Part shown: positions 17,484 to 25,650 of the stretch, one piece after another | How the letters are laid out: each line of letters starts with the position of its first letter | How positions within the stretch are numbered: position 1 is the first letter of the stretch | From: an uncultured Pseudomonadales bacterium | Lineage (GTDB): Bacteria > Pseudomonadota > Gammaproteobacteria > Pseudomonadales > Cellvibrionaceae | Assembly (NCBI GenBank): GCA_947494095.1 | Contig: CANLTI010000037.1 | Coordinates: 1-51,370, forward strand | Reading direction: 5' to 3' | Length of the DNA stretch: 51,370 nucleotides | The notes under the pieces: generated by a model | Databases searched by the model: none | The model's input: the letters and a program-made list of their open reading frames with translations, nothing else | Told to the model about the DNA's origin: nothing | Translations under genes and position numbers: made by a program

Positions 17484-18476
17484 TTAGCGCTTGCTTTGGC
17501 TCGCTAAAAAGCGCCCAACAGCATCAACCAGCGGCTGGCGAAACTCCGCTGACTCATTCACCAGATGATGTTTAGCATTTTTGATCTCGACACACTGTAT
17601 GTTGCGTACCTTGGCCTTAATCGCTGGTACGTTATAGCGCCAATCAACCACGCTATCGCCATCACCTTGTACTAATAAAGCCGGAATATTCAGCGGTTTT
17701 TGCTGCTCAAAACTATTGGCCCATTTGCGCATAGCCGCCACCCAGCGCACAGACAGATGCCTTGCCTGTAAAATATCATCAGTCGCTAAAAAGTGATTGA
17801 ATGTCTCGTCATGCGAATTGACCACAAAGGATCGGGTTATGGTGCTAGTGAGTGGTGAAAATAACGTATAAGCCACATTCACCCAAGGCCAACGCGCCGG
17901 TCGCACCAACGGCGCCAGTAAAATAAGCCCCTCATAGGGCTGCCTTCCGCGCTGCGCAGCCAAAAAGCAATGGTTTAATATCACGGCGCCACCAGTGCTC
18001 TGACCCAAGCCATACGCAGGCCCTTGCATACGCGGCTTAAAATACCGCACGCAATCAGCGAGTACCGCCGCATAGCTGTCAAAACTATCAATCACCGTTG
18101 CCTCACCATCACTCAAGCCATGGCCAGGCAAGTCTATCGCCACGACCGAGTACCCTTGATCCAACAAATAGCGAACGGCAGGCTGATATAAACCGACATG
18201 GTCAAATAAACCGTGCACAACAAATACTGTGCCCTTAGCTTCATTTAGACGCCAATAGTGCGTTGCAATACGCCCCAGACGCCCTACTTTGCCCTCGGGT
18301 ATACGATAGCCACAATAATACTCAACCGCCAACCCCTTTAAAGTATATAAAAAGCCGTAATACTCCAAATAACTATACAGCGCAGGCAAATCAGTATTTG
18401 TAGTGCGACACATACGATCTAACGAAAATGCACTAAACGTTTTTTGTAATCTTAAAAGGCTATGACGATCAAACAT
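17484..18476 (-). CDS. Alpha/beta hydrolase (serine aminopeptidase S33/monoacylglycerol lipase-like)
   Basis: About 330 residues from the ATG at 18476; a GTG at 18488 is possible, and neither has a clear ribosome site. The oxyanion segment VFVVHGLFDHVGLY, IDLPGHGLSDG, the nucleophile elbow GQSTGG, a late Asp in VQGDGDSVVD and the His in KNAKHHLVNE give a complete catalytic triad. There is no signal peptide, so it is probably a cytoplasmic or membrane-associated esterase/lipase. The elbow is GQSTG rather than GHSMG. The substrate is unknown. Confidence 0.85.
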   Translation of the reverse strand: MFDRHSLLRLQKTFSAFSLDRMCRTTNTDLPALYSYLEYYGFLYTLKGLAVEYYCGYRIPEGKVGRLGRIATHYWRLNEAKGTVFVVHGLFDHVGLYQPAVRYLLDQGYSVVAIDLPGHGLSDGEATVIDSFDSYAAVLADCVRYFKPRMQGPAYGLGQSTGGAVILNHCFLAAQRGRQPYEGLILLAPLVRPARWPWVNVAYTLFSPLTSTITRSFVVNSHDETFNHFLATDDILQARHLSVRWVAAMRKWANSFEQQKPLNIPALLVQGDGDSVVDWRYNVPAIKAKVRNIQCVEIKNAKHHLVNESAEFRQPLVDAVGRFLASQSKR

Positions 18477-19793
18477 GAAATAGAACACAACAATGAAATA
18501 ACGGACTAGGGTAATACTCTTATGCTTTTTTGCCTAGCCCAAAGAGGCTATTTTTAGGTAAGCGTCATGTAATTGCACAATAACTCCTCCTCACACGTGA
18601 CTTCGCTGTGTAAATAGGGCACAGCCAACCACTAGAAAAAGCGAGCAATGAATGCTAGAACAACTAAACACCTATAACAACCCAAGCAATATACAAATCA
18701 CACAATAATAATCGCCAACGATTCCTTAGCATAGCATAACAATCAATCATCTTTGTTTTATCAAAACCTTTTTTATCAAAAACTTTGCTTTATCAAGACC
18801 TGCCACCGCTAACACGAACCCATATTTAAGGCATTGCATATGGCTCACTTAAAGACACCCCTAAATGTTAACACGCTAACATAATACCCCATGAAATAAT
18901 TAAATGGAATAAATCTATTAACGCACCCACCAATGCAAATCGCTACTCTCTGCACTGCGCTCGCCTTTAGTTCAATTATAGTACGGCTGATAAGTTTCCA
19001 ATAACACATACACTGCGCACACACTACCCATCACCCAACAACCGTACTAATACTTACGCATCACATAATAGACACCTACTCTATAATGCTTTCTCATCAG
19101 ACAACCGCGACAAAAATATTAATGCACCCACTGTACTCACAACAACTTATAACTAAAAATTTAAGTTAGTTGACTAATAAATAGCGAAAAGATCTATTAA
19201 TTCTATCAAACCTTATAGCTCACCCACCCCCCTACAATAAGCCTTTCCTTTATAGGGACGAGGTAGTAATAGTTTACACAATGAGACGTAGCGTTCTGCT
19301 TTTCGGCAAGGCGCTCGAAGCTGCGTAGCCTGGACATGTAACACTTTGAGCAACGCATAGGGGCAAGACCCCTTATTAGATATTGCACCTGCATAAGGGT
19401 ATGCAAGATTAGACTTTGCAGGAGCATAATATCGAGAAAGGAAGGACAAAAAAGTATTATTGAATAATGTATTTCTTCCCCACCTCTTATAAGGCAAGCA
19501 TCCATATAAAACTTAAAACATTCGCTTTAAATAAATCACATCACGCAGCACTTTAATCCACGCCCCTTGAGACACTGCGCATCTTTTCATCTTAATCATT
19601 TGGCGACTTATTATTTACTTTAAGTTCCCATTAAAAATAATACATTTTATTTTTGTGTGATCGGATCGAGCATACTTTTAATTTTTAGTACTACCAAACA
19701 AACCAATGGCATATCATTTTGTTGCACTGTGAATAATTAATGAACGACAGTGACAAAAACTCCCAATATAAATAAAATAAATAGGGTAGCAAT
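18477..19793. other. Long AT-rich intergenic region
   Basis: About 1.3 kb without a convincing gene. It contains short repeated TTTATCAA motifs at ~18750-18800 and MITE-like copy B at 19255-19486. The open frames on the minus strand at 19206-19505 lie inside that element and are not credible genes. The composition is visibly more AT-rich than the flanking genes, suggesting old acquired or decayed DNA. Confidence 0.55.
19255..19486. repeat. MITE-like dispersed element, copy B (long, diverged)
   Basis: A ~232-bp diverged member of the family, with the core GGCAAGGCGCTCGAAG and TAACACTTTGAGCAACGC. It is flanked by TTATA on both sides (19250-19254, 19487-19491). Like copy A it keeps the internal GGGGCA...CCCCTTATTAGA block, and it has a further ~30-bp insertion. 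Confidence 0.75.
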
Positions 19794-20879
19794 ATGAAAC
19801 ACAGATCGACAACGTATGCTTTATTATTACTAACGATGCTTTTTAATACTCCTGTACTAGCTGCTTCATGGCCTAACAGCACGTTTTCGAATTTAGATTA
19901 CGGGCTCTATTGGTTTGGTACTGGTGATAATTATCAAAAAGCCAGCCCCGGCAGTACTAACCCTTATTACAACAAAAACAAAAAAACGATTATCTATATT
20001 CATGGCTGGCTTAAAGATAGCTCGGTCAATAAAGCACGAGTATCTTTTGATGTAAGCTCACTCGGTGGGCCCGAAAAAAATATCGCTGAAGACTGGATTA
20101 ATGCAGGCTACAATGTAGGTATCTTATATTGGAATCAGTTTTCAGATGAAGATGAAGTTAAAGATGCCGAAGCAAAAATTTGGACAACACAGGGGCCTAA
20201 AGCGATGCGCTGGAAACGCTTAGATGGCAGCTACGCCGACGCCCCTACAGACAACAATGTCACCCAATTATTGTATAACAACCTCATCGCCAACATTGCC
20301 GACTTTCAAGGCCCTGAACTACGCATCGCCGGACACTCTCTGGGAAATCAATTAGCGCTGACAATTTCTGACGCTTTACTTAGCGATGTACAAAACAACA
20401 AGCTATCACCCAAGCTACTCCCTCAACGCATTGCGCTATTAGACTATTTTTATTCTAATGGCGGAAAAGCCTATCTCGGTAATGCATGGGTCGGTGAGGA
20501 GTCACGCGATATCGCCAGCCGCTTAATCAATAACGATACCGCCATTGAAGCATATCGCACTAGCGTTTCGACAAGCAGCTTGTTAGCCGGTGATGCCAAC
20601 AATGCACTCATTGATATTGTTGCTTTTACCGAAATTAAACCTTGGTATTTTGCCCCATGGGATATCGGCAAAAAACACACCGCTGCGCGGTGGTATTACT
20701 TTTGGTCTTTCTCGTTTGACTCACCCATAATTAAAGGGACCAATGATGATGGCGCAACAGCCAGTACTAGCACCCGCAGAATAAAAGAGCTTATGCAAAG
20801 TACACAAAAACTTGTCCAGCGTGGAGGCGTATGGACAAAGACGCCTGGTGATGACCAATTCACCTACAAAAAAAAATAA
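19794..20879 (+). CDS. Secreted alpha/beta-hydrolase, lipase-like
   Basis: 361 residues with a typical Sec signal peptide (basic MKHRS, hydrophobic core, cleavage near VLA-ASW at ~24). The mature part has IIYIHGWLKDSS (oxyanion loop), AGHSLGNQLAL (nucleophile Ser) and ALLDYFYS, where the acid may lie. A late His in GKKHTAARW completes a plausible triad. The overall pattern resembles extracellular lipase/esterase relatives. It stands alone between an AT-rich gap and a terminator. The substrate is unknown; polyesters or lipids are guesses. Confidence 0.8.
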   Translation: MKHRSTTYALLLLTMLFNTPVLAASWPNSTFSNLDYGLYWFGTGDNYQKASPGSTNPYYNKNKKTIIYIHGWLKDSSVNKARVSFDVSSLGGPEKNIAEDWINAGYNVGILYWNQFSDEDEVKDAEAKIWTTQGPKAMRWKRLDGSYADAPTDNNVTQLLYNNLIANIADFQGPELRIAGHSLGNQLALTISDALLSDVQNNKLSPKLLPQRIALLDYFYSNGGKAYLGNAWVGEESRDIASRLINNDTAIEAYRTSVSTSSLLAGDANNALIDIVAFTEIKPWYFAPWDIGKKHTAARWYYFWSFSFDSPIIKGTNDDGATASTSTRRIKELMQSTQKLVQRGGVWTKTPGDDQFTYKKK

Positions 20880-20907
20880 ACATACAACACATTGAACAGG
20901 TAATTAC

Positions 20908-20950
20908 CCAATAAAAGGCCTCAGCGTAAAACCTGAGGCTTTTTATTGGG
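20908..20950. terminator. Bidirectional intrinsic terminator
   Basis: A long hairpin (CCCAATAAAAGGCCTCAG pairing with its near-complement, loop CGTAAAAC) with T/A tracts built into the stem. It sits between the convergent lipase-like and elaA genes and can serve both. Confidence 0.88.
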
Positions 20951-20965
20951 CCTTCAAGTAAAGTA

Positions 20966-21412
20966 TTAGACTTTAACCATATCGACATGAGCAATGCCAT
21001 CTTCATTGTACTCTTCACTTACCGCCTCAAACCCTAGCGAGCAATAAAATGTATTTAAGTACACTTGAGCCCCAATTTTAATACCCATCGAGGGGAATTT
21101 GTACTCAGTAAAGCGAATCGCCTCCTCCATTAGCGAGCGGCCTATTGTTAATTTTCTGAATTTTTTTACTGTCATTACGCGCCCTATAGACGGCTGTTTA
21201 TATTTAATACCGGGATCCACCACGCGCACATACGCGACTAACTCATTGTTGAGTGAGACAACCAAGTGCCATGAAGCAAGATCCATATCATCGGTCTCTT
21301 GATACGCGCATTGTTGCTCAACAACAAACACCGCCTCTCGAGATTTTATAATTTCGAATACCTCTAATGCGCTCAACGACTCTAGGCGAGACCACCTAAA
21401 CTGTAACTGCAT
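20966..21412 (-). CDS. elaA: ElaA-like GNAT N-acetyltransferase
   Basis: 148 residues, matching E. coli ElaA in length and landmark segments: REAVFVVEQQCAYQETD, ELVAYVRVVDPG, IGRVMTVKKFRKLTIGRSLM (acetyl-CoA pyrophosphate loop) and a C-terminal NTFYCSLGFEAVSEEYNEDGI-type stretch. The acceptor substrate of ElaA is not established. It converges on the lipase-like gene across a shared terminator. Confidence 0.9.
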   Translation of the reverse strand: MQLQFRWSRLESLSALEVFEIIKSREAVFVVEQQCAYQETDDMDLASWHLVVSLNNELVAYVRVVDPGIKYKQPSIGRVMTVKKFRKLTIGRSLMEEAIRFTEYKFPSMGIKIGAQVYLNTFYCSLGFEAVSEEYNEDGIAHVDMVKV

Positions 21413-21745
21413 GCATACTTACCTTGAATAAAATAAATGTTAGAGTAAAACGACAAAGACACGTGATTTTATATGACATGTGGTCTCAAGCCTATAACGC
21501 CAACAACTCGCCAGCGACCGCTCAAACACTCACATGCTCAGCGGCTTTTAGGACTTTTGGTGATTTTTATACCGGCATCGACGTCAAATAAGTGGCTGTA
21601 CACAGCATGATTCATCGCTTACCCTCACGTTTTAGTGGACTATTATAGCCTTGAGGCCTTGTTAAGGGTTATCACGCCCGCCTCAACACGGCATAATAGG
21701 GCCGATAGCACCATACTTTGCAACCGTCAGAATAAGAGAAGACCC

Positions 21746-22471
21746 ATGGGAAGAACCTACGAAAACCGCAAGGCCTCTATGGCCAAAACCGGCGCAATGA
21801 AAACCAAGCTTTACTCTAAGTACGGCAAAGAAATTTACGTGTGCGCTAAAAACGGTGGCTTTGACCCCAGCGCAAACCTCAGCTTGCGTCGTTTAATTGA
21901 AAAAGCCAAAAAAGAACAAGTGCCTAGCCATGTGATCGATAAAGCCATAGATAAGGCCAAAGGTGGTGGCGGTGAAGACTTTGTCACGGTGCGCTTTGAA
22001 GGCTTTGGCCCCAGTAATTGCATGGTCATTGTCGATTGCTTAACCGACAACAACAACCGCACCTTTGGTGATGTGCGCACGTGCTTTAACAAGGCCAAGG
22101 CCAAATTAGGCGCACAAGGTTCAGTTGCGCACATGTTTGATCACCGCGCAGTATTAACCTTTAAGCACGATGATGAAGACGGCGTCTTAGAAGTACTTAT
22201 GGAGCAAGACGTTGATGTATCGGATATTCAAAGCGAAGATGGCAATGTCACGGTGCTCACCCCGCAAAACGACTTTTTCAAGGCCAAAACCGCAATCATC
22301 GAAGCCTTTGGCGAGGTGACTTTTGACGTAGAAGAAATCACCTTTATCCCGCAATTGCATACCGAGTTAAAAGCCGAAGACGTTGAAGTGTTTGATAAAT
22401 TTTTAGAGCTACTCAACGATTGTGATGACGTGCAAGAGGTGTATCACAACGCCGAACTGCCTGACGAATAA
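21746..22471 (+). CDS. YebC/PmpR family protein, YeeN type
   Basis: The ATG at 21746 was chosen because the conserved N-terminus [19 protein letters not shown] starts there, with AGAGAAG upstream; an earlier ATG at 21635 adds 37 unrelated residues. The product is ~241 residues of the TACO1/YebC three-domain fold. Landmarks are [47 protein letters not shown] and the C-terminal [10 protein letters not shown]. YebC-family proteins are reported as transcriptional regulators and, more recently, as ribosome-associated factors that help translate proline-rich stretches. Which applies to the YeeN branch is open. Confidence 0.92.
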   Translation: MGRTYENRKASMAKTGAMKTKLYSKYGKEIYVCAKNGGFDPSANLSLRRLIEKAKKEQVPSHVIDKAIDKAKGGGGEDFVTVRFEGFGPSNCMVIVDCLTDNNNRTFGDVRTCFNKAKAKLGAQGSVAHMFDHRAVLTFKHDDEDGVLEVLMEQDVDVSDIQSEDGNVTVLTPQNDFFKAKTAIIEAFGEVTFDVEEITFIPQLHTELKAEDVEVFDKFLELLNDCDDVQEVYHNAELPDE

Positions 22472-22637
22472 ACCACCGCACCCTTTAGCTGCGGCTTTGG
22501 TGGGCTTTGGCTGGACCTACAAACCCGCCCAATAGAATGTCGGTGTTTAGCGTGCAAGACACCCAACCCCAGCATGGACGCGCGCGGGGTAAATTTGCAA
22601 ATGATAGGCACAAATAGGCGCTGTACAAACACACTTA

Positions 22638-22795
22638 GGGGCGAGGCAATAATAGTTTGTCCAATTAGACGTAGGTTTCTGTTTTCTCGGCAAGGCGCTC
22701 GAAGGGGCGCATGCCTGGGCATGTAACGCTTTGAGCAACACAGCAGAGGAAGTAGAAAACACGTATTATTGGATCATGTATTTTTTCCTCGCCCC
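22638..22795. repeat. MITE-like dispersed element, copy C (158 bp)
   Basis: A short-form element bounded by GGGGCGAGG and CCTCGCCCC, flanked on both sides by TTA (22635-22637, 22796-22798). The terminal ~35 bases at each end are inverted repeats matching at about 27 of 35 positions. It differs from copy D at one base that I could find. It lies between the YeeN-type gene and the Fur-controlled gene; open frames across it are artefacts. The rest of the gap (22472-22637) shows only a GC-rich imperfect hairpin at ~22473-22503. Confidence 0.9.
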
Positions 22796-22813
22796 TTAAC
22801 AAACACATCTCAC

Positions 22814-23302
22814 TCAATGCAGTAAAGTTGCACTCATACCGCCGGCCATCAGTGGCGATGTAACAACCTCTAGCGAACGCTTAGGCTGCTCGGCAACAGC
22901 CGTCATACTGTCTTTTTCTGCCAGTTCAATCACTTTATATTGCTCACCTAAAAACGTATTCAGGTGCAATGGCCCTGCATTAAAACACTGCACATCAAGC
23001 ATTGCCAATCGCTCTAGCAATTCCATCGCTTTTTGAAAATCACCCTCAGCAATGGCTAGCTGAATAAGAAACTCTACGGGCTTACACAAATGTATTGCGC
23101 TAAAGGCATCATTAACACTGCACTCGCTGCGTAACTGGGCAATATCAAACGCCGAGTGTAAAAACAATGTGGCCGCCTCAATGCGGCATTGCATGTACGC
23201 CTTTACACCGCGGCGCATAACCTCAGCCCAGTGATTAAACGCTTGAGTTTCGCTACCACATATTTGCTTAGCATGATAAGCGCAAAAATATTGAGACTTC
23301 AT
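22814..23302 (-). CDS. Unknown protein behind a Fur-box promoter
   Basis: I do not recognise this 162-residue protein. The start at 23302 follows GGGTGG. The N-terminus contains closely spaced Cys and His residues (CAYHAKQIC), and five Cys occur in all. The middle is helical and repeat-like (AATLFLHSAFDIAQL, then FLIQLAIAEGDFQKAMELLERLAML), suggesting one or two TPR-like hairpins. There is no signal peptide. The only strong clue is the promoter: a near-consensus Fur site between its -35 and -10, so it should be made under iron limitation. Small helical Fur-regulated proteins such as FagA, near sodA/fumC in Pseudomonas, are a comparison worth testing, not an assignment. Confidence 0.7.
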   Translation of the reverse strand: MKSQYFCAYHAKQICGSETQAFNHWAEVMRRGVKAYMQCRIEAATLFLHSAFDIAQLRSECSVNDAFSAIHLCKPVEFLIQLAIAEGDFQKAMELLERLAMLDVQCFNAGPLHLNTFLGEQYKVIELAEKDSMTAVAEQPKRSLEVVTSPLMAGGMSATLLH

Positions 23303-23390
23303 AGGGCCACCCTATTCTTTAGAGTAAATAATTGAACATCAATGCACCGAGCCACTCGCTTTTTGAGGCGCACTTGATAACCACAATCAA

Positions 23391-23419
23391 ATACTAATGA
23401 TTATCATTTACTATTGCAA
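23391..23419 (-). promoter_or_regulatory. Sigma70-like promoter with overlapping Fur box
   Basis: On the minus strand, -35 TTGCAA (23414-23419) and -10 TAGTAT (23391-23396) are separated by 17 bases. A 19-bp site at 23393-23411 (core AAATGATAATCATTAG) matches the Fur consensus GATAATGATAATCATTATC at 15 of 19 positions and fills the spacer. It lies ~90 bases upstream of the unknown gene at 22814-23302. Fur-Fe bound here would block polymerase. Confidence 0.85.
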
Positions 23420-23672
23420 GTGTTTATCACACCTTTTACGTCGCTTTCTTGCAAAGCTCGTCCCTAAATACCCAGAAAATAACCCATCGGCACCCTGTTA
23501 AAAGGGGGGGTTTGGTTCGGCTGAATAGTTACAAGCGAACAAACAAAAAATGTGACAAACCATACGCGCAAATCAACACAGGCGCACAATTTAAATACTC
23601 AAGAAGAGGTATATTAACTCATCAAGAGAGACTCGCGAATAACCGCCAACACTAGAGCAATGAGAGCGAAAA
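23420..23672. other. Intergenic region upstream of the CAP lipoprotein gene
   Basis: About 250 bases between the divergent Fur-controlled promoter and the lipoprotein gene. A small open frame (23449-23655) has no ribosome site or recognisable sequence. No clear promoter was identified. Confidence 0.4.
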
Positions 23673-24602
23673 ATGATCAGTGGTAGTTTTATTAAATGTG
23701 GAATACTCGCCGGATGTATGATTATTAGTGGCTGCAACAGTACATCAAGCGACGAGGCGGGAGACTCTGAACCCAATACCACGCCGTCAAATGAATCATC
23801 ATCCAGCGACAGCGATAATAGCGGTTTCAACTCTAGCAACCGCTTAGTTATCAGTACTCGGCATCCTAGTGAAAACGCCACTCGCATTGCTTCGACTACA
23901 ACGCTGACACTGGAATTCAATAAAGCTATTTTAGCCGAGAGCTTTAATGACCAATTTATCACACTCAGCTATGACAATAAGCAAGTCGCTGGCACCTTAG
24001 CGCACAATGTAAACCGCCTAACCTTTACGCCCTCAGCACCCTTGCCACTGAATACGCAATTTACCGTTAACATTGATGGCAATATTATGTCGCAAGACGG
24101 GCTATCGGGCAGCCCCTTAAGCTGGCAGTTTACCACGGCGGGCGATATGGGCACGACACCGCAAGCCGCCACGGCCTGTATGGATGACCGTGATATTCGC
24201 ATGCTCGAGAGCGTTAATAAAGCACGCAGCCAAAGCCGCACCTGCGGTGGCGATATGATGCCTGCAACCACACCATTACGCTGGAACTGCCTCGTCGAGG
24301 AAGCGGCGCAAATTCACTCTGATGATATGGCCAATAATAACTTTTTTGAGCACAGCGGCAGTGATGGCAGCAATACGGGCGACCGCTTAGATCGCGTTGG
24401 TTACAACTACCGAGGCTGGGGCGAGAACATTGCCGCAGGCCAAAGAGATGTCGCCACTGTTATGCAAGGCTGGCTAGATAGCCCTGGCCACTGCCGTAAC
24501 TTAATGTCAGCTCGCCACCAAGAATTTGGCCTAGGCTACGCGCTCAATAACAACGCTGACTACACTCACTACTGGACACAAAAATTTGCCTCGCCTCAAT
24601 AG
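23673..24602 (+). CDS. Lipoprotein with Ig-like (Big_5-type) and CAP/SCP domains
   Basis: 309 residues. A short hydrophobic signal ends in the lipobox IISGC (lipidated Cys near 21). A low-complexity Ser/Asp/Asn linker follows to ~55. Residues ~58-150 resemble a bacterial Ig-like Big_5 domain (TLEFNKAILAESF, LTFTPSAPLPLNTQFTV). The CAP domain spans ~175-305, with HSDDMANNNFFEHSG, GENIAAGQRD, WLDSPGHCRNLMS and FGLGYA. These hold the two His and two Glu of the CAP cavity. It is probably anchored in the outer membrane; bacterial CAP proteins have no single known activity. Four Cys in the CAP part could form disulfides. It converges on the Nudix gene with a 13-base gap. Confidence 0.9.
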   Translation: MISGSFIKCGILAGCMIISGCNSTSSDEAGDSEPNTTPSNESSSSDSDNSGFNSSNRLVISTRHPSENATRIASTTTLTLEFNKAILAESFNDQFITLSYDNKQVAGTLAHNVNRLTFTPSAPLPLNTQFTVNIDGNIMSQDGLSGSPLSWQFTTAGDMGTTPQAATACMDDRDIRMLESVNKARSQSRTCGGDMMPATTPLRWNCLVEEAAQIHSDDMANNNFFEHSGSDGSNTGDRLDRVGYNYRGWGENIAAGQRDVATVMQGWLDSPGHCRNLMSARHQEFGLGYALNNNADYTHYWTQKFASPQ

Positions 24603-24615
24603 TCTCAGTGGCGCG

Positions 24616-25650
24616 CTATTGAAAACAAGAGATACCCGCAATGCCTTGCGCGTAATGCGCAATGGCGGTGTCGTAATCGGTGAGTTTAAGCCCGCCTAAG
24701 GCGTAAACAGGCAGCTGCGCTTTACTGATTAAACGGGCAAACGCCGGCCACCCCAACGGCGTACTTGTCGGGTGCGAGCTTGTGGCATTAACAGGAGATA
24801 AATAGGCTGCACAAGCAAATTGCGCGGCCTGCATGAGCTGATCGGCATTATGGCAAGAGGCTGTAAAGATGTACCGCGCTTGCTGATGCGTACCGGTATT
24901 GGTCTTGAGCTTGGTATTGCCGAGCAAAGCCACCAAAGCAAGATGCCTGGCACACACATGAATAGCTGTAAACGTTTGGCAACGCTCGTGTAGCCATTGA
25001 TTGTGCTTGTTCACCAAGTGTGTCGAGTTAATCCAGATTGGGCAGGCCACCGCTGGCTTGAACATCGACTGCGCGGATAGCAATTGCTGATACACCCAAG
25101 TAATATCTTCAAAAGGCAATTGAGGTGAACGCAGCTGTATGCCATCGGCGCCGCGAGCTACAGCGTTAATGCAAAACTCAAGAACTTGCTCTTTATGGCC
25201 AGTAGAAGGCGTAATTGCCATAACGCGCGGTAGTGTTAGCGCGCTAACAATGGGCGCATTAGCGGCAGGAAAAGCATATTCGGTCAGTTGCGATAGAGGC
25301 ACCCACTCAAGCGGCTGCCCTTCTTGGCCTTTGGGCTCTCCGTTAAAATCAGTCACCAGCCAAACATCCAGCAATACCTGTTTATCGCCATAGTCGTGCT
25401 GTATTTGAATCAGCGCTGTGGTGCTAACCACATGAATATCCAACTCTTCTAAAAGCTCACGCGTTAAGGCTTGGGTGAGTGTTTCGCCAGCCTCTACCTT
25501 ACCGCCCGGGAATTCCCATAAGCCGCCTTGGTGTTGATGTGAGGCACGCTTTGCCAGTAACACCTGACCCTCTTTGACAATAGCGCCCACCGCAACATGA
25601 ACCACTTTTATTGCTTGGGCTGCTCTAGGTATGTTTACGTCAGGAGTCAT
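24616..25650 (-). CDS. mutT: Nudix hydrolase (MutT-like) fused to a thiamine-phosphate-synthase-like domain
   Basis: 344 residues. Residues ~15-140 form a MutT-type Nudix domain, with WEFPGGKVEAGET and RELLEEL completing the GX5EX7REUXEE box. It probably cleans 8-oxo-dGTP from the nucleotide pool. Residues ~150-344 resemble ThiE, but the catalytic loops are altered: the usual IND is INS and the HLGQ segment is HVCAR. That half is therefore likely not a thiamine enzyme. The same fusion is standard in Pseudomonas-like genomes next to argJ and secA. Its ATG shares a base with the argJ stop (TAATG). Confidence 0.93.
   Translation of the reverse strand: MTPDVNIPRAAQAIKVVHVAVGAIVKEGQVLLAKRASHQHQGGLWEFPGGKVEAGETLTQALTRELLEELDIHVVSTTALIQIQHDYGDKQVLLDVWLVTDFNGEPKGQEGQPLEWVPLSQLTEYAFPAANAPIVSALTLPRVMAITPSTGHKEQVLEFCINAVARGADGIQLRSPQLPFEDITWVYQQLLSAQSMFKPAVACPIWINSTHLVNKHNQWLHERCQTFTAIHVCARHLALVALLGNTKLKTNTGTHQQARYIFTASCHNADQLMQAAQFACAAYLSPVNATSSHPTSTPLGWPAFARLISKAQLPVYALGGLKLTDYDTAIAHYAQGIAGISCFQ

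Noticed and set aside
19206..19505. Two overlapping minus-strand frames of 94 and 99 codons
   Set aside because: Both lie across MITE-like copy B; the reading frames are not conserved in copies A, C or D, so they are by-products of the repeat.
22444..22762. Two minus-strand frames across MITE-like copy C
   Set aside because: Same reason as for copy B; they also run through the 3' end of the YeeN-type gene.
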